Below are positions 24,421 to 35,099 of a stretch of 64,000 nt of DNA, piece by piece. Position 1 is the stretch's first letter, and each line of letters begins with the position of its first letter. The stretch comes from Ailanthus altissimus. Taxonomy: Eukaryota; Streptophyta; Magnoliopsida; Sapindales; Simaroubaceae. The stretch covers positions 20,868,001 through 20,932,000 of the forward strand of contig OX327700.1 in the NCBI GenBank assembly GCA_946807835.1, read 5' to 3'. The notes beneath the pieces are model-generated. The model did no database searches, had not been told where the DNA came from, and saw only the letters and a list, made by a program, of their open reading frames with translations. The translations under genes and the position numbers were made by a program.

Positions 24421-26456
24421 ATCATTGTAAATTTTAGTAAGTTCTTATCATTATTTCATAAGAAATAACTATATATTAGGAATAGTCATCAATAAAAATA
24501 ACAAAATAACTAGATCTTCTTATAGTGGCATTGGAAGAATGACCCTATATATCAAAATGTATAAGATCAAATGAATCATGAAAGATAATAGTATTATCAT
24601 TAAAAGCTAAAACCGGTTGTTTGGCTAAAGAACATGTTAAAAAATCATCTTTATTATCAAAATCCACACCTAAATGACTACTAGATACCAAAGTTCATAT
24701 ACGATTGACTGACGCATGATCATAATAAAAGTGACAAAGTTATATCGAAGATACTATAGAGGTATATGCTACAAACAAAGATAATAAAGAGGAAAAAAAT
24801 CTAAAAAGATGAGCTTATACAAACATTTAACCTTATTGCTTATCCAAGGTGTCCTACATATCTTGGAATTCTGCACATAATAACTAGAAGCAGAAAATAA
24901 GACATTAAGACCATGTTCTCATAAATAACTGATAGATAAAAGATTTAACGTAAAGTTAGGAATAAAAAATGTCAGATACAGAGAGATTAGAGTAAGATGC
25001 TAGACCAATGTGATTAACTTTCAAGAGAGGACAATTGACAGTTTGAATAGAGAGTAAATAAGAAACAAGAGATTTGGAAGAGAAAACCATAAGGTTCGAA
25101 AGTCATGTGACTGCAACATGTAAAATTAAAATACCAAGAAATATCACCTAAAATACTAGAGGAAGCAAAAATTAAGGTTTACCAGAGTTCAAGAAGAGTT
25201 GACAAAGCAAAGACTCAAGAGTACTAGCCAAGTTGTAATGGGGACTTGCACTATCCTTGGTAGTAGTAACAACAGGCTTGTAAATGTAGAACCTTGAGAA
25301 AGTTTCTTCTGTTAAAATAGTCATTTTCATAATGATTTGGTCTAAGTTATTGACATATTTTGCATTTAAGTGTAGGATAACTAAAAATTAAATGTCCAAG
25401 TAAGTGGCAATGATGACGTGTTTTAGGCAGTGCAAAGCTAGAAAAAATATAACGTTGAGAAATATCAAACTTATTTATTGTAATAGATCTAAAAAATATG
25501 TAATTTCAGTCCCTAAACTCTTTTTGATAATTGCAAATTGGACCTTAAATATTCTAATAATTGTAAGCTAACCCTAAAAACTTTTTAAAGATTATATAAT
25601 GACCCTTAAAGAATTTAATAATTTCAAATGACTTTAAAACTTCTCTAAATTTTAGAATTACTCCAAAAGTATAGAAAAATTACAATTTGACTTCAGAATG
25701 TTAAAAAGTTTGTAAAAACACCCATATTACAAATTAGAGAGCTAATCGGGCAAACAATATACTATAGATTGATAGATCTAGCAAAGAGAAGTCGAATGAT
25801 TGTGGTTGTGACAATCAACTTATTGGATAACTGTTAGAATTTGAGATGGATGGCGATAGACAACGAGGTTGTTGAGTAGCACGTAAGAGCGCGTTCAGTG
25901 GTGATTTGACACGATTTCAATATCGTTGAAATTACAAATCATTTCTGATTGCAATGGATTAGATGGTGTACATGAACTCGCTGAAAAATAATCGAGATCT
26001 AAGTTAGATAGTAATCGTAGTAGAGAGGTTTAACTAGCACGTGTTCACTATTCTAGCATTTGATTGATGCGATTCTTGTAGGGTTCAAATGGCCGATGAT
26101 GTCTAAATATCTAGGGTTAGGCAGTGTCAGTCACGACAAACTCCAATGACCTTTTAGAAATTCCTACTTTTAGTTTATATTTCACTTGGGCAAGAACCAC
26201 GGGTAATGGTGGTCACATTTAGCTTAAATTAGATTAGGTTCTATATCATTTAGCATGGAAAAAGTCTTGAAAACTTTCGTCTTGTGTAGCTTTTCCTCAT
26301 ACGATCTCAAATCATTCTCCTTTACTAATATCTTTTGAGTTTAAGGATAGATCAAGCCATCGTACTTTTTGTTTTTAATCTATGTGGACATCTTATTCGG
26401 GATTTAAGGATATGGTGCTCAAATTTGAAATTAAGGCTAAAATGGGTATTATATTT

Positions 26457-27246
26457 CTAACAAAGAGGTATAACAGTGCTTTTTATATTTTAACCTTTTT
26501 TACTATTAAAAGAGACAAATTTTGTCTTTTGAAAAGGGTTTCTTTAACCCTTTTTAAAACGTATGAGGTCTGACTGATAATTAAGCCAAACCTTAAAAGT
26601 CTATATGTCATTTACCCTATTCTTATTTATTTTCTTATAAGTATCTTTTACTTTCTCAAAAGGTTATATTTATAATAATATGCATGGTATTTTATATTAC
26701 TCAAGAGAAATTGACTATTTGAAATTTTAAATATTTAAATTAATTTTTATAAAAAATAATTAGATATTTTTAAAATAAAATTGATAAAATTGAGCATTTT
26801 AATAAATTTAAAAACCTAATGAGTAGTTTCAAAAAAAAAAATCTCAATCTCTTTATTTAAATGGAATACAAATTTTGTAACCAATTAAACAGTGTGATAT
26901 TGATGTATCAACATTAAACAGTTATGAGAGTGAAAGGCTAATTGCTTTTAATGATTTGGATGTCAAGTCAACATATATTCTTTCATTAACTTACTCGAAA
27001 GAGTCAAAACGTATTGCCTCATTAAACAATAATGTCATATTTAAGATTAATTTCCAAAACAATTTCTTAGTCCACTGCAAGATAATAGTTTTCCTAGGTT
27101 TTTGACATTTTTCGAAAAAAGTATGCACGTTTCAAATAGTACTAACACATGTCCCAAGCTTTTAAATATAGTTGTGATGATCATGATTGACATGGAGTTT
27201 GGACAAACTCTATTAACTGACAATTTAATTTCATCATTATGCTATT
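26457..27246. repeat. Intron block duplicated downstream of FAR (copy 2)
   Basis: About 790 bp collinear with 18600-19521 of FAR intron 5, in the same orientation, with many substitutions and small indels. It ends at 'tgctatt', where the gypsy element begins. It could be a relic of a tandem FAR duplication or a copy of an unrecognised repeat. No exon of a second FAR copy is seen next to it. Confidence 0.85.
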
Positions 27247-27247
27247 T

Positions 27248-28079
27248 TGTTGAGCCTGTATTTGATCAAGGCCCAATTTAGTAAGTTAACTCAATTAAAG
27301 TGTTATTGCATAAAGAAAATATGCATGTCAACCAAGCTTAAGATAGAAACTGACAAGGAGAAAAAACAAGCCCAAGGTGTTGTTAGAACTAGAAAACAGG
27401 CCCGCTAGGCCCCTAAATTACTAAAATGCCTTTCTGGTCAAGAAATGCCCCAATTCAAGTACGTGGCAGAGTTTTATTTGAACTCAAGTTTCATCATGAT
27501 TTCCTAATAAGAAATGAACGAAGAACTTGAGTTAGGTTCGGATGCTTCCTCTTTCATTGATTTATCTTAATTTAATTTACTATCTGAACATGATAGAATC
27601 ACAATTTGATTAAGATTACATTGTGTGACTCGTTTATCATGAATTTAATCAAATAATTGGACTACATTCTGTCTTAGGAGATGAATTAAACTCAAGAGAA
27701 GAATCACAATGAAAATTCTCTTGAGTGAAGCTAAGAACTCATCCAGAGCAAGATTAAGCCTCTTCAATCCTGAAATGAATTGAAATTCATCTCATTATAG
27801 TTGTTTGCATTCTAATTAAACACTACACATTTGTATTATAAAAGGGCACTTATAATTTGATTACACTGATTAACAAATATATTGACACAGTGATTGATAG
27901 ATACACAGAAACACTAAAGAAAACTAAGCATTAGCAAGATCATATAGCTCTCTAGAGATCTTTGTTCAATCTCTGAGAACTCCCAAACACAAAACTCTAT
28001 TGCTTGCTAAACACTCTTATACACAGCATAGATTTTCTTGCTACTTACTGACTTAAGTGTCGAAGTATTTTCTTTTGCA
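27248..28079 (+). repeat. 5' LTR of the gypsy element
   Basis: Begins TGTTGAGCCTG directly at the break in the FAR intron-block copy and ends at 'tcttttgca' before gag. It contains a TATA-like 'tattataaaaggg' (27834-27844) and, near the end, 'ttactgacttaagtgtcg', a sequence typical of gypsy LTR tails. The 3' partner is absent, so the left edge rests on the TG start and the homology break. Confidence 0.65.
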
Positions 28080-28560
28080 GGAGGATGGCCTTGTCTCAGA
28101 AAAAGGATCTTAGAACTAATTGGAAGAGAACACAAGGCTAATCTTAAAATTCCAGCAAGGGTACAAAAGTGTGGAAATAATTTCTGGAGGTTCCCAGAAA
28201 CTAGAAACTTCAGTGACACTAACTATAGGGAAATAGCTAATGTACAAGCTTTTTTCTCACCCAAATTATGAGTTATTCCAAAGTAGTAACCATGAATCCA
28301 TAGTGGAGCAACCTCATTAATTCTAAAAACCCTTCTGAAAAGTCTATTACCCCGAAAAGTGCCGCCATAAGCTATGAACTCACTCTTAAAGCAGTCACAC
28401 TCTTCACCAAAATGGTCGAGAAAGTTGAGGGTTACCAAATTGAGAATTTAAAGCATTGCCTATTCCACAACAAAGTTGGCCACACTATCAAGAACTCTAG
28501 AGCACTGAGGTTCCAAATCCATTAGCTTATGAGTGAAGGCCAATTGTAAGAGTGCATGAT
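28080..28560 (+). pseudogene. Gypsy gag C-terminal relic
   Basis: The readable part is the zinc finger at 28457-28530: CLFHNKVGHTIKNS, then an LxFQI segment and SEGQL. The expected last zinc ligand Cys is Ser, and stops interrupt the end. The typical family pattern is CxFHxxxGHTTxxC. Gag upstream of this is shortened and too broken to follow. Confidence 0.65.
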
Positions 28561-28984
28561 CAATGTCACTGCAGCACTAAAACTAGTAGAGGTTCTAATA
28601 AAATATAATTGAATAGAGGATAAGGATACATCAGTCCTCAATGTAATCCATAATTTTACACCTTGTTTAGACAGCACCCTAGGGTTAAACAGCCTGTGGA
28701 AGAAGAGATAGATAAGACTTCCTTTCTTATGCTTGAAGACCAAAGGTAGTGGAACCAATAAGAGCAGTAGTCTTCAAAAAGCTGATTAATCGATTCCATG
28801 TCTAATTTGTGTATGGGAGACTATCGAAAAGAGCAAGAACTGAGGCAGAGTATAGACCACTGTTTATAAAGACCTCAAAGATTAGACAGTGCGAAGTCAT
28901 TGAGATTTTTACCACATAGATCAACAATCAAGAACTTTGGAAAATTAGATTCTTGTGAGAAGACCTAACAAAATTATCTATGCC

Positions 28985-29290
28985 TCACCTAGATCTGCTC
29001 GTAGTTAGTCTAAACATCAATGGAACACTTGTAAAGAGAATCCTTATGGATAGAGGAAGTAGTGCAGATGTTCTATATTGGGAAGCCTTCTAAAGGCTTA
29101 AGCTGAACACTAAAGACTTGAGGCAGTGCAGCATTGAACTAATATCCTTCAGAGGAGCTAAAGTTCAGCTCAAAAGAGTTATAAAACTGTCGACGACTGC
29201 AACAAGAAAGAGATTGAAAGTGGATTTCCTGGTAGTACAAGGCCTTACTACCTATAACGCTATAATTGGGTGTTTCTAGATCTACTACAG
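28985..29290 (+). pseudogene. Gypsy aspartic protease relic
   Basis: The active-site region at 29040-29080 reads ILMDRGSSADVLY, where active relatives have DGGS or DSGS; the Gly after the catalytic Asp is Arg. Downstream, KVDFLVVQGLTTYNAIIG matches the conserved protease flap and end. The frame is interrupted by stops. Confidence 0.7.
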
Positions 29291-29789
29291 AGAGGCAGTT
29301 CCTTTAACCCTGTAACAGGTTGTTTAATGCATTTTGATCTTAGAAAATGAGACTACCGATATCAAAAGAGAGAACCTGTAAGCTAAGCAGTGTTATGCAA
29401 ACTTCCTCAAGGCTATCATCAACAGCAAAAAACAGATGAAAGCAAGTATCCTTTCTTCCAAGGAATGAACCAATTCAAAATAGCAATAAGATGATCGGTG
29501 CCCAAAAGTGGTTTCACCCGAAAAAGAATATGTGCCACCTAGTACGGAGAAGACTAACGAAATGGTGTTGAACCCCTTAGCCCCCGATAGAAATTTCTCC
29601 TTGAAAAGTCTATATCTGAGGGAGAATGATAGTAGCTAATAGAACTCTTGAGCAAGAACAGAGACATCTTATTATGAGCCATAGAGACATGATTGATATA
29701 GACCTGGAGGTTATATGCCACTGATTAAAAATTCAAAAAGATTATAAACTAGTTAGATAGAGACAAAGATGCTTCGCATCAGAAAGAAA

Positions 29790-30345
29790 CCAAATAATTA
29801 GCAACGTGGTGGACCAACTACTGGATATTGGGTTATTAAAGAAGTGAAGTACCTGGAATGGCTATCCAGCATGTAGTAGTCGAGAAGTAGAATAAAAAGT
29901 AGAGAGTTTGCATAAATTACAAGAACCTAAACAAGGTCACACTAAAAGACTCATTCAGTTTTTCTAAGATAGATTAGATGGTTGATACTAACGATTATCC
30001 TTCCTAGATGCTTATAATGCCCACAATCACATTAAGATTGCAGAAGAAGATGAAGAAACAACCATCTTTATTACGGATCATGGAACCTACTACATCAGAG
30101 CAATGCTTTTTGGACTAAAAAATATAAGTGCTACCTTCTAAAGACTCATACACAAAGTCTTTGGCAACCTAATATAGTGAATTGTGGAAGCATACATTGA
30201 CAACACTGTAGTGAAAATCCAAAGAACAGAAGATCACGTTGAAAACCTTTAAGAAGTCTTCAGTGTACTATGCAAATACAGGGTAAGGTTGAACCCTGCC
30301 AAGTACATCTTCAAAATCTCATCAAAAACTTTTCTGAGGCATATA
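29790..30345 (+). pseudogene. Gypsy reverse transcriptase relic
   Basis: Conserved blocks remain: RVCINYKNLNKVTLKDSF (about 29910-29960), YIRAMLFGLKN (about 30090-30122) and VEAYIDNTVVK (about 30185-30220). The catalytic YxDD is YIDN, so the second Asp is lost. Several in-frame stops are present. Confidence 0.8.
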
Positions 30346-30984
30346 GTCAGTATACAGCGAATCAAAGCAAACCCATCTCAAATTTATGCCTTTCTTTGAA
30401 CCCCCTGAGAGATCCAGATACTGACTAGAAAGATTGCAACCCTTAACCAGATCATCTTGGATGTGAGACAAATGCAAATCGTTCTTCCAAACACTAAAAT
30501 CAAAGGGGGAGATGGGGACCTATCTAGACAGAGGCTTTGTAGAAATTGAATGGCTATTTGAATAGTCCTCAAATGCTTTTAACCTCATTTCCCAACGAGA
30601 TCTTGTACCTCTATCTAGCCATTTTCATTGAGACTATTAGTGCAGCTCTGGTAAAAGAAGAGGAAAGGTAGTAGAAGTCTATATTTTACACAAACAAAGC
30701 CTTCACAGACCTAAAAACTCATAACTCAGCAATAGAGAAGCTTGTCTTAGCATTTACACATAAGAAAGATAGTTGCGACACTAATTTGAGTTATATTCAA
30801 TTGTGGTGTACACTTCCTACCTAATCAAGCAAATACTGTTTGGACTAGATGTCGTAGAAAGGATAACCAAGATGGCTATGGGGCTAATCCAGCTGAATAT
30901 AAGCTTTCAACCTCTACAACCATCAAGGTACAAGTGCTGGCTGACTTTTTGCTAGAGTGTAAACTCGAGGCACTAGATAACTTA

Positions 30985-31190
30985 CTGCTTCCAAATCTAT
31001 GAGGGATTTCCCAGACATGGACCATGCATATCAATGGAGTATCCGACAATAAAGATGTGGGGATTGGAGTAAACTTATGAAGTCCTGACGGATTAGTACT
31101 AGAGCATGTTGTCAAACTTCGAACCCTCATATCGAACAATGAGATTAAGTATAGGGTTTTGATTAAGGGATTAAAGCTAGCTTAAGCCCT
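30985..31190 (+). pseudogene. Gypsy RNase H, first part, split by an LTR
   Basis: Starts WTMHINGVSDNKDVGIGV; active copies have VDGS, so the catalytic Asp is Asn. It proceeds through ISNNEIKYRVLIKGLKLA and is cut at 31190 by the solo LTR. It resumes at 33491-33610, and the frame is continuous across the insertion if the LTR and one target copy are ignored, which proves the LTR arrived later. Confidence 0.75.
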
Positions 31191-33485
31191 TGATAAGACG
31201 TAATTGTATAAACTATTTTATCTTCCTAACTTGATATTTGTTTAATTTATCTCAATAATTGGGCTATTTATGCGTATTAATGTTTTTTTATAGGTTGAAG
31301 CATTATCGGAGCAAAAATACCGGAAAACGGACGCAAATCGGAGCATTAGAGATAAAAATACGAAGGAGGCACTGTTTGCTACAGTAACACTGTAGCTACA
31401 GTACTTATACAGTGGTACTGTAGCAACAGTGCAGCGCCGCGGCGCCAATTGCAGAAAGTGAGCGCCGCAGCGCTGAAATCCAGCGCCGCGGCGCTGAATT
31501 CTGGGCACTCCTAAGGGCAGTTTTGTCCTCTTTTTGCAACCCTACCTATATAAACACCCATTGTTTAGCCAAAGAGAAGGGAGGAGAGTAGAGGCACGAA
31601 ATTGAAAGGAGGAGAAGGCTTGAGCTCGAATTAAAGGAGAAGAAATGATGTCTCCAAGGTTTCATGTGCATCATTGAAGACAATTGAAGAATTGAAACCT
31701 TGGAGACATCCCAAATTCGGTTTTTCCTTTCCTTTTCCTTGTTTTTATCCTTTGTTGTCATTTCAATTATGAATATTAGTTTTAATGAGATGTATCTATG
31801 GATGGTTGGATAATTATAGTTATGGTTGGATTTTCATGTGATTAAACTTGATTCCAAGGATTGATGTAGTTTTATTAATATTATGTTTGGATGATTTAGT
31901 ATAAATTCGTGTAATTCATTTATGTTTCTTTATGCTTAATGCTTCCAATTGATTGATAAATGAATTGGTTGTTGTGAATGTATGGATTTATGCTTGAAAG
32001 AGATTGATCCATTTATAGGATTTGGGAGAAACATAGCTTTAGGTTGCTATTGAGTTGAAAGGCCAATAACACCTAGGTAATCTTCATGATCTTCCTTAGG
32101 ATTTGCATGAGGTGCACTCAAAGTGTTTGATTAAATGCGTGACAGGCGCAAACTCTTTGGGGTGTGCTATTATGCCTAGGGTTACATGTGGTGCTCTCCG
32201 TTTTAAAGTGTTTGATAAGCGTGACAGGCCAAACTCTTTAGGGTGTATCATTATGTCTAGAATTTCATTTGATGAAGTGACAGTGATAATGAAATTAATC
32301 CTTGGGGTAGTCATTTCAGGGTAGCTTAATGCGTGTATATATAACAGGTTAGATAGACATATCAACTTGACTATGTATGCATAGTATCTCATTCGAACTC
32401 GAAAGATGGAATGAGATTAGTCTTAAGCCCTTGATTAATGAATTGAACAAATTTGCTAAAGAAGAAGAACATAGGAAGAATAGAATGAAATCAATGTTTA
32501 GGATCCCATTTATATAGAATTCGCCATATCGCAAGATTATCATTCTGTTGTAGATTGTAGGTTCTAGGCCTTAATGGAACTTTATTGAACTTTATGTGTT
32601 GAAGTTGTTATGTGATTAATAGTTATCTTGTGTTATTCGTTTATGCTTTTTATGCGCTTCATGCTTCTAATTGCATTGAAAAATGGATTGGATGAATTAA
32701 ACATTTGGGTTATGTGCTTGACAAAGTTTAATCCATATGTCGATCTTAAAAAGCATAGCTTTGAGTTTGTTAAGTTGAGAGACTAATGAACTTAGGTAAT
32801 CATCATGATCTTCCTTAGGATTTGTATGAGGTGCATTCCAAGTGTTTGATTAAATGCGTGACAGGCGCAAACTCTTTGGGGTGTGCTATTATGCCTAGGG
32901 TTACATGTGGTGCTCTCCGTTTTAAAGTGTTTGATAAGCGTGACAGGCCAAACTCTTTAGGGTGTGTCATTATGTCTAGAATTTCATTTGATGAAGTGAC
33001 AGTGATAATGAAATTAATCCTTGGGGTAGTCATTTATGGGTTGCGTAATGCATGTCTATGTAAACAAGTTAGATAGACATATCAACTTGAATATATATGC
33101 ATAGTATCTCATTCGCACTCGAAAGATGGAATGAGATTAATCATACACCCTGGATTAATGAATGCATAAATTGGTTGTTGATTACTAATGACAAAGACCA
33201 TAGGAACAATATAGAGAAATCAAGTCTCTAGAGCCCCATTGCCATAGATATCTCTTTTCCTTTATTTATCTAGCTAATTAGATTTTAGTTGCTTTTAATT
33301 CAATAACTCACCCTGCCATTTAGATTAGCCTAAATAAAGTTAGGTTGCCAACATCGTAGTACTTAGCATTAATTTAGGACACAATCCTCGTGGGAACGAT
33401 ACTCTACACATCACTTTATTACTTGTTGCGATACGTGCACTTGCGTTAGTTTGTGTTATAGAAATCACACAACAAGTTTTTGTAA
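31191..33485 (+). mobile_element. 2.3-kb solo LTR inside gypsy RNase H
   Basis: Starts TGATAAG and is flanked by a perfect GCCCT duplication (31186-31190, 33486-33490). Same family as 46257-47604, with which it shares the start and the tail ('catcgtagtacttagcatta' in part, 'aggacacaatcctcgtggga', 'gtgcacttgcg'). A TATA box 'tatataaac' is at 31547-31555. A GC-rich palindromic block lies at 31370-31500. It contains a 719-bp tandem duplication. The last bases are TAA rather than CA, so the tip is mutated. Frames such as 32103-32324 and 32822-33076 are incidental. Confidence 0.85.
32045..33140. repeat. 719-bp-period tandem duplication in the solo LTR
   Basis: The segment from about 32045 to 32425 recurs 719 bp later (about 32765 to 33140), nearly identical over some 240 bp from 'gatcttccttaggattt' to 'cttggggtagtcattt'. 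The flanking part of each unit is much more diverged. The related LTR at 46257 has one unit and lacks most of this segment. Confidence 0.85.
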
Positions 33486-33490
33486 GCCCT

Positions 33491-33620
33491 CTCAATAAAA
33501 CATCTGGTGATAAAGACTGATTCCACTTTCGTCATTTCTCAGTAGAATTGAGAGTATGCAACAAAAAAAGAAAGGATGCAGAACTAGTTAAATGTAGCAA
33601 AATAGCTCACTGCTAAGTTC
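33491..33620 (+). pseudogene. Gypsy RNase H, second part
   Basis: Continuation of the RNase H domain after the solo LTR, with an IKTDST segment corresponding to the conserved 'SDSQ' strand of the domain. It contains stops. Confidence 0.6.
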
Positions 33621-33899
33621 AATAGTATCACTCTACAACAAGTTCCCAGAGAAGAAAACATGGAAATAGATAAGCTAGCCTAGGAAGCTTCTTTTATAAA
33701 TCCTCTAACTAGAATGGTTCCCGTGAAAAAAAAATATGGAACCAAAATTAAAAGTGATGAAGGGGATCTACATGAAGAAATGACACTCGAGATCACAGTT
33801 GAGGTAAACTGGATGACCTCGTACATAGATTATCTTAAAGAAGAAAAGGTTCCCAAAGACAAAAGAAGTTAGGAGTCTCTAAGAAGGGGCAGGGAAATT

Positions 33900-35045
33900 C
33901 ACCATAATCAAAGAGAACCTGTATAGAAGAACATTCTCTGTTGTTTATATGAGATAGGTCCCAGTTAATGAAGGGCACCAGATCATAGCAGAGATATATG
34001 AAAGATCATGCAGGAACTACTCAAGTGCAGGTATCCTAGCCCATAAAATTATACGGTAAGTTTACTTGTGGCTTTCAATCAAAAGAGAAGCTAAAGAATA
34101 TGTTAAAAGATGTGAGAAGTGCCAAAAATATGCCACACTCATCCACTAGCCTATTAATGATCTCAACACAGTATCCAATCCTTGGCCATTTATCCAAAAA
34201 GGGATAGATATCATGGGACCACTTCCCATCATTGTAGGAGGAAAGTGATTCGTACTACTAGCTACTGACTAATTCAGTAAATGGGTGGAAGCGGAAGCTT
34301 ATAGCAACCTTATTAGAACTGAAGTAAAGAGCTTCATCTGGAAGAATATTATCACTAGATTTGGAATGCTACAGGTGATTGTATCTGAGAATGGGAAGCG
34401 GTTTGTGAGCACAACTGTCAATTCCTTCTATAAGAAGTATTAGATACAACAAGGGTTCTCTTCTCGTAATTATTCACAAGGGAACGGTCAAGCTAAAATC
34501 TCCAACCAAGAGATCTTTACCATGCTATGAAAGAGACTAGAGCGAAAAAAAGAAAAAATGGCTTGAAGAGCTTCCAAGAGTATTCTAGGCCTACAGAATA
34601 AAGGAGAATAGATTAATGAGAACCTTGTCATACTCTTTATTATACGAGATGGAAGTTGTGCATTTTATAGAAGCTTTTATCCCAATCTAAAGGATAAGAA
34701 CTGTACAACTAGAGCTTAATAATAAGGCCATAGCCACGGCCAAAAACCTGATTGATGAGGTAGAGAGATTGCCACAATCCATGCAATAGTTTATAAGGCA
34801 AAGATGAAAAGGCATTATAAAAAGAAGATTAGAAAGTTCGAAGTTAACAAAAGTGCCATCATCTTAAGAGAGGCACTTAACATTAATAAGGAGCATAATG
34901 TTGGAAAGATGGCTGACACATGAGAAGGACCCTATAGAGTTATGCGAAAGTTAGACAAATGAGGCTTCATACTGGAAGATATAGAGGGAAACCTAATTCC
35001 AACCCCCTGAAACATATTAAAGCTGAAGAAGTTTTATGTATGACT
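33900..35045 (+). pseudogene. Gypsy integrase relic
   Basis: Zinc-binding part near 33970-34140: the CxxC (CEKCQKYA) is kept while the His pair is disturbed. The core has GIDIMGPLPIIVGGK (34203-34250) and a following FSKWVEAEAY. The second catalytic Asp is Glu (VSENGKRF, about 34384) and the catalytic Glu is Lys (GNGQAKISNQE, about 34480). The C-terminus near 34935-35040 has GPYRVMRKLDK and LKLKKFYV. Many stops. Confidence 0.8.
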
Positions 35046-35099
35046 TCTTTTTTTGTTCTTATTTTTAAATAAACTTTCATAAATAATTCAATCTGATAT

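Larger units (their letters stand above)
21854..26205 (-). mobile_element. Truncated copia element, sister of the intron element
   Basis: One LTR remains (21854 to about 22048, starting TGTTAGAAATATA), followed by the polypurine-tract complement and pol on the minus strand. The order from right to left is gag relics, integrase, reverse transcriptase and RNase H, which is copia order. It aligns with the intron element at both ends of pol and retains the 2.45 kb missing there. No primer binding site or second LTR is found at the right end. Similarity to the intron element fades around 26150-26205, so the 5' end is lost. Stops and frameshifts are throughout. Confidence 0.8.

Noticed and set aside
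32103..33076. Two similar ORFs (73 and 84 codons) that look like a duplicated gene
   Set aside because: They are the two copies of the 719-bp duplication inside a solo LTR; no protein family is recognised and the other strand is equally open.
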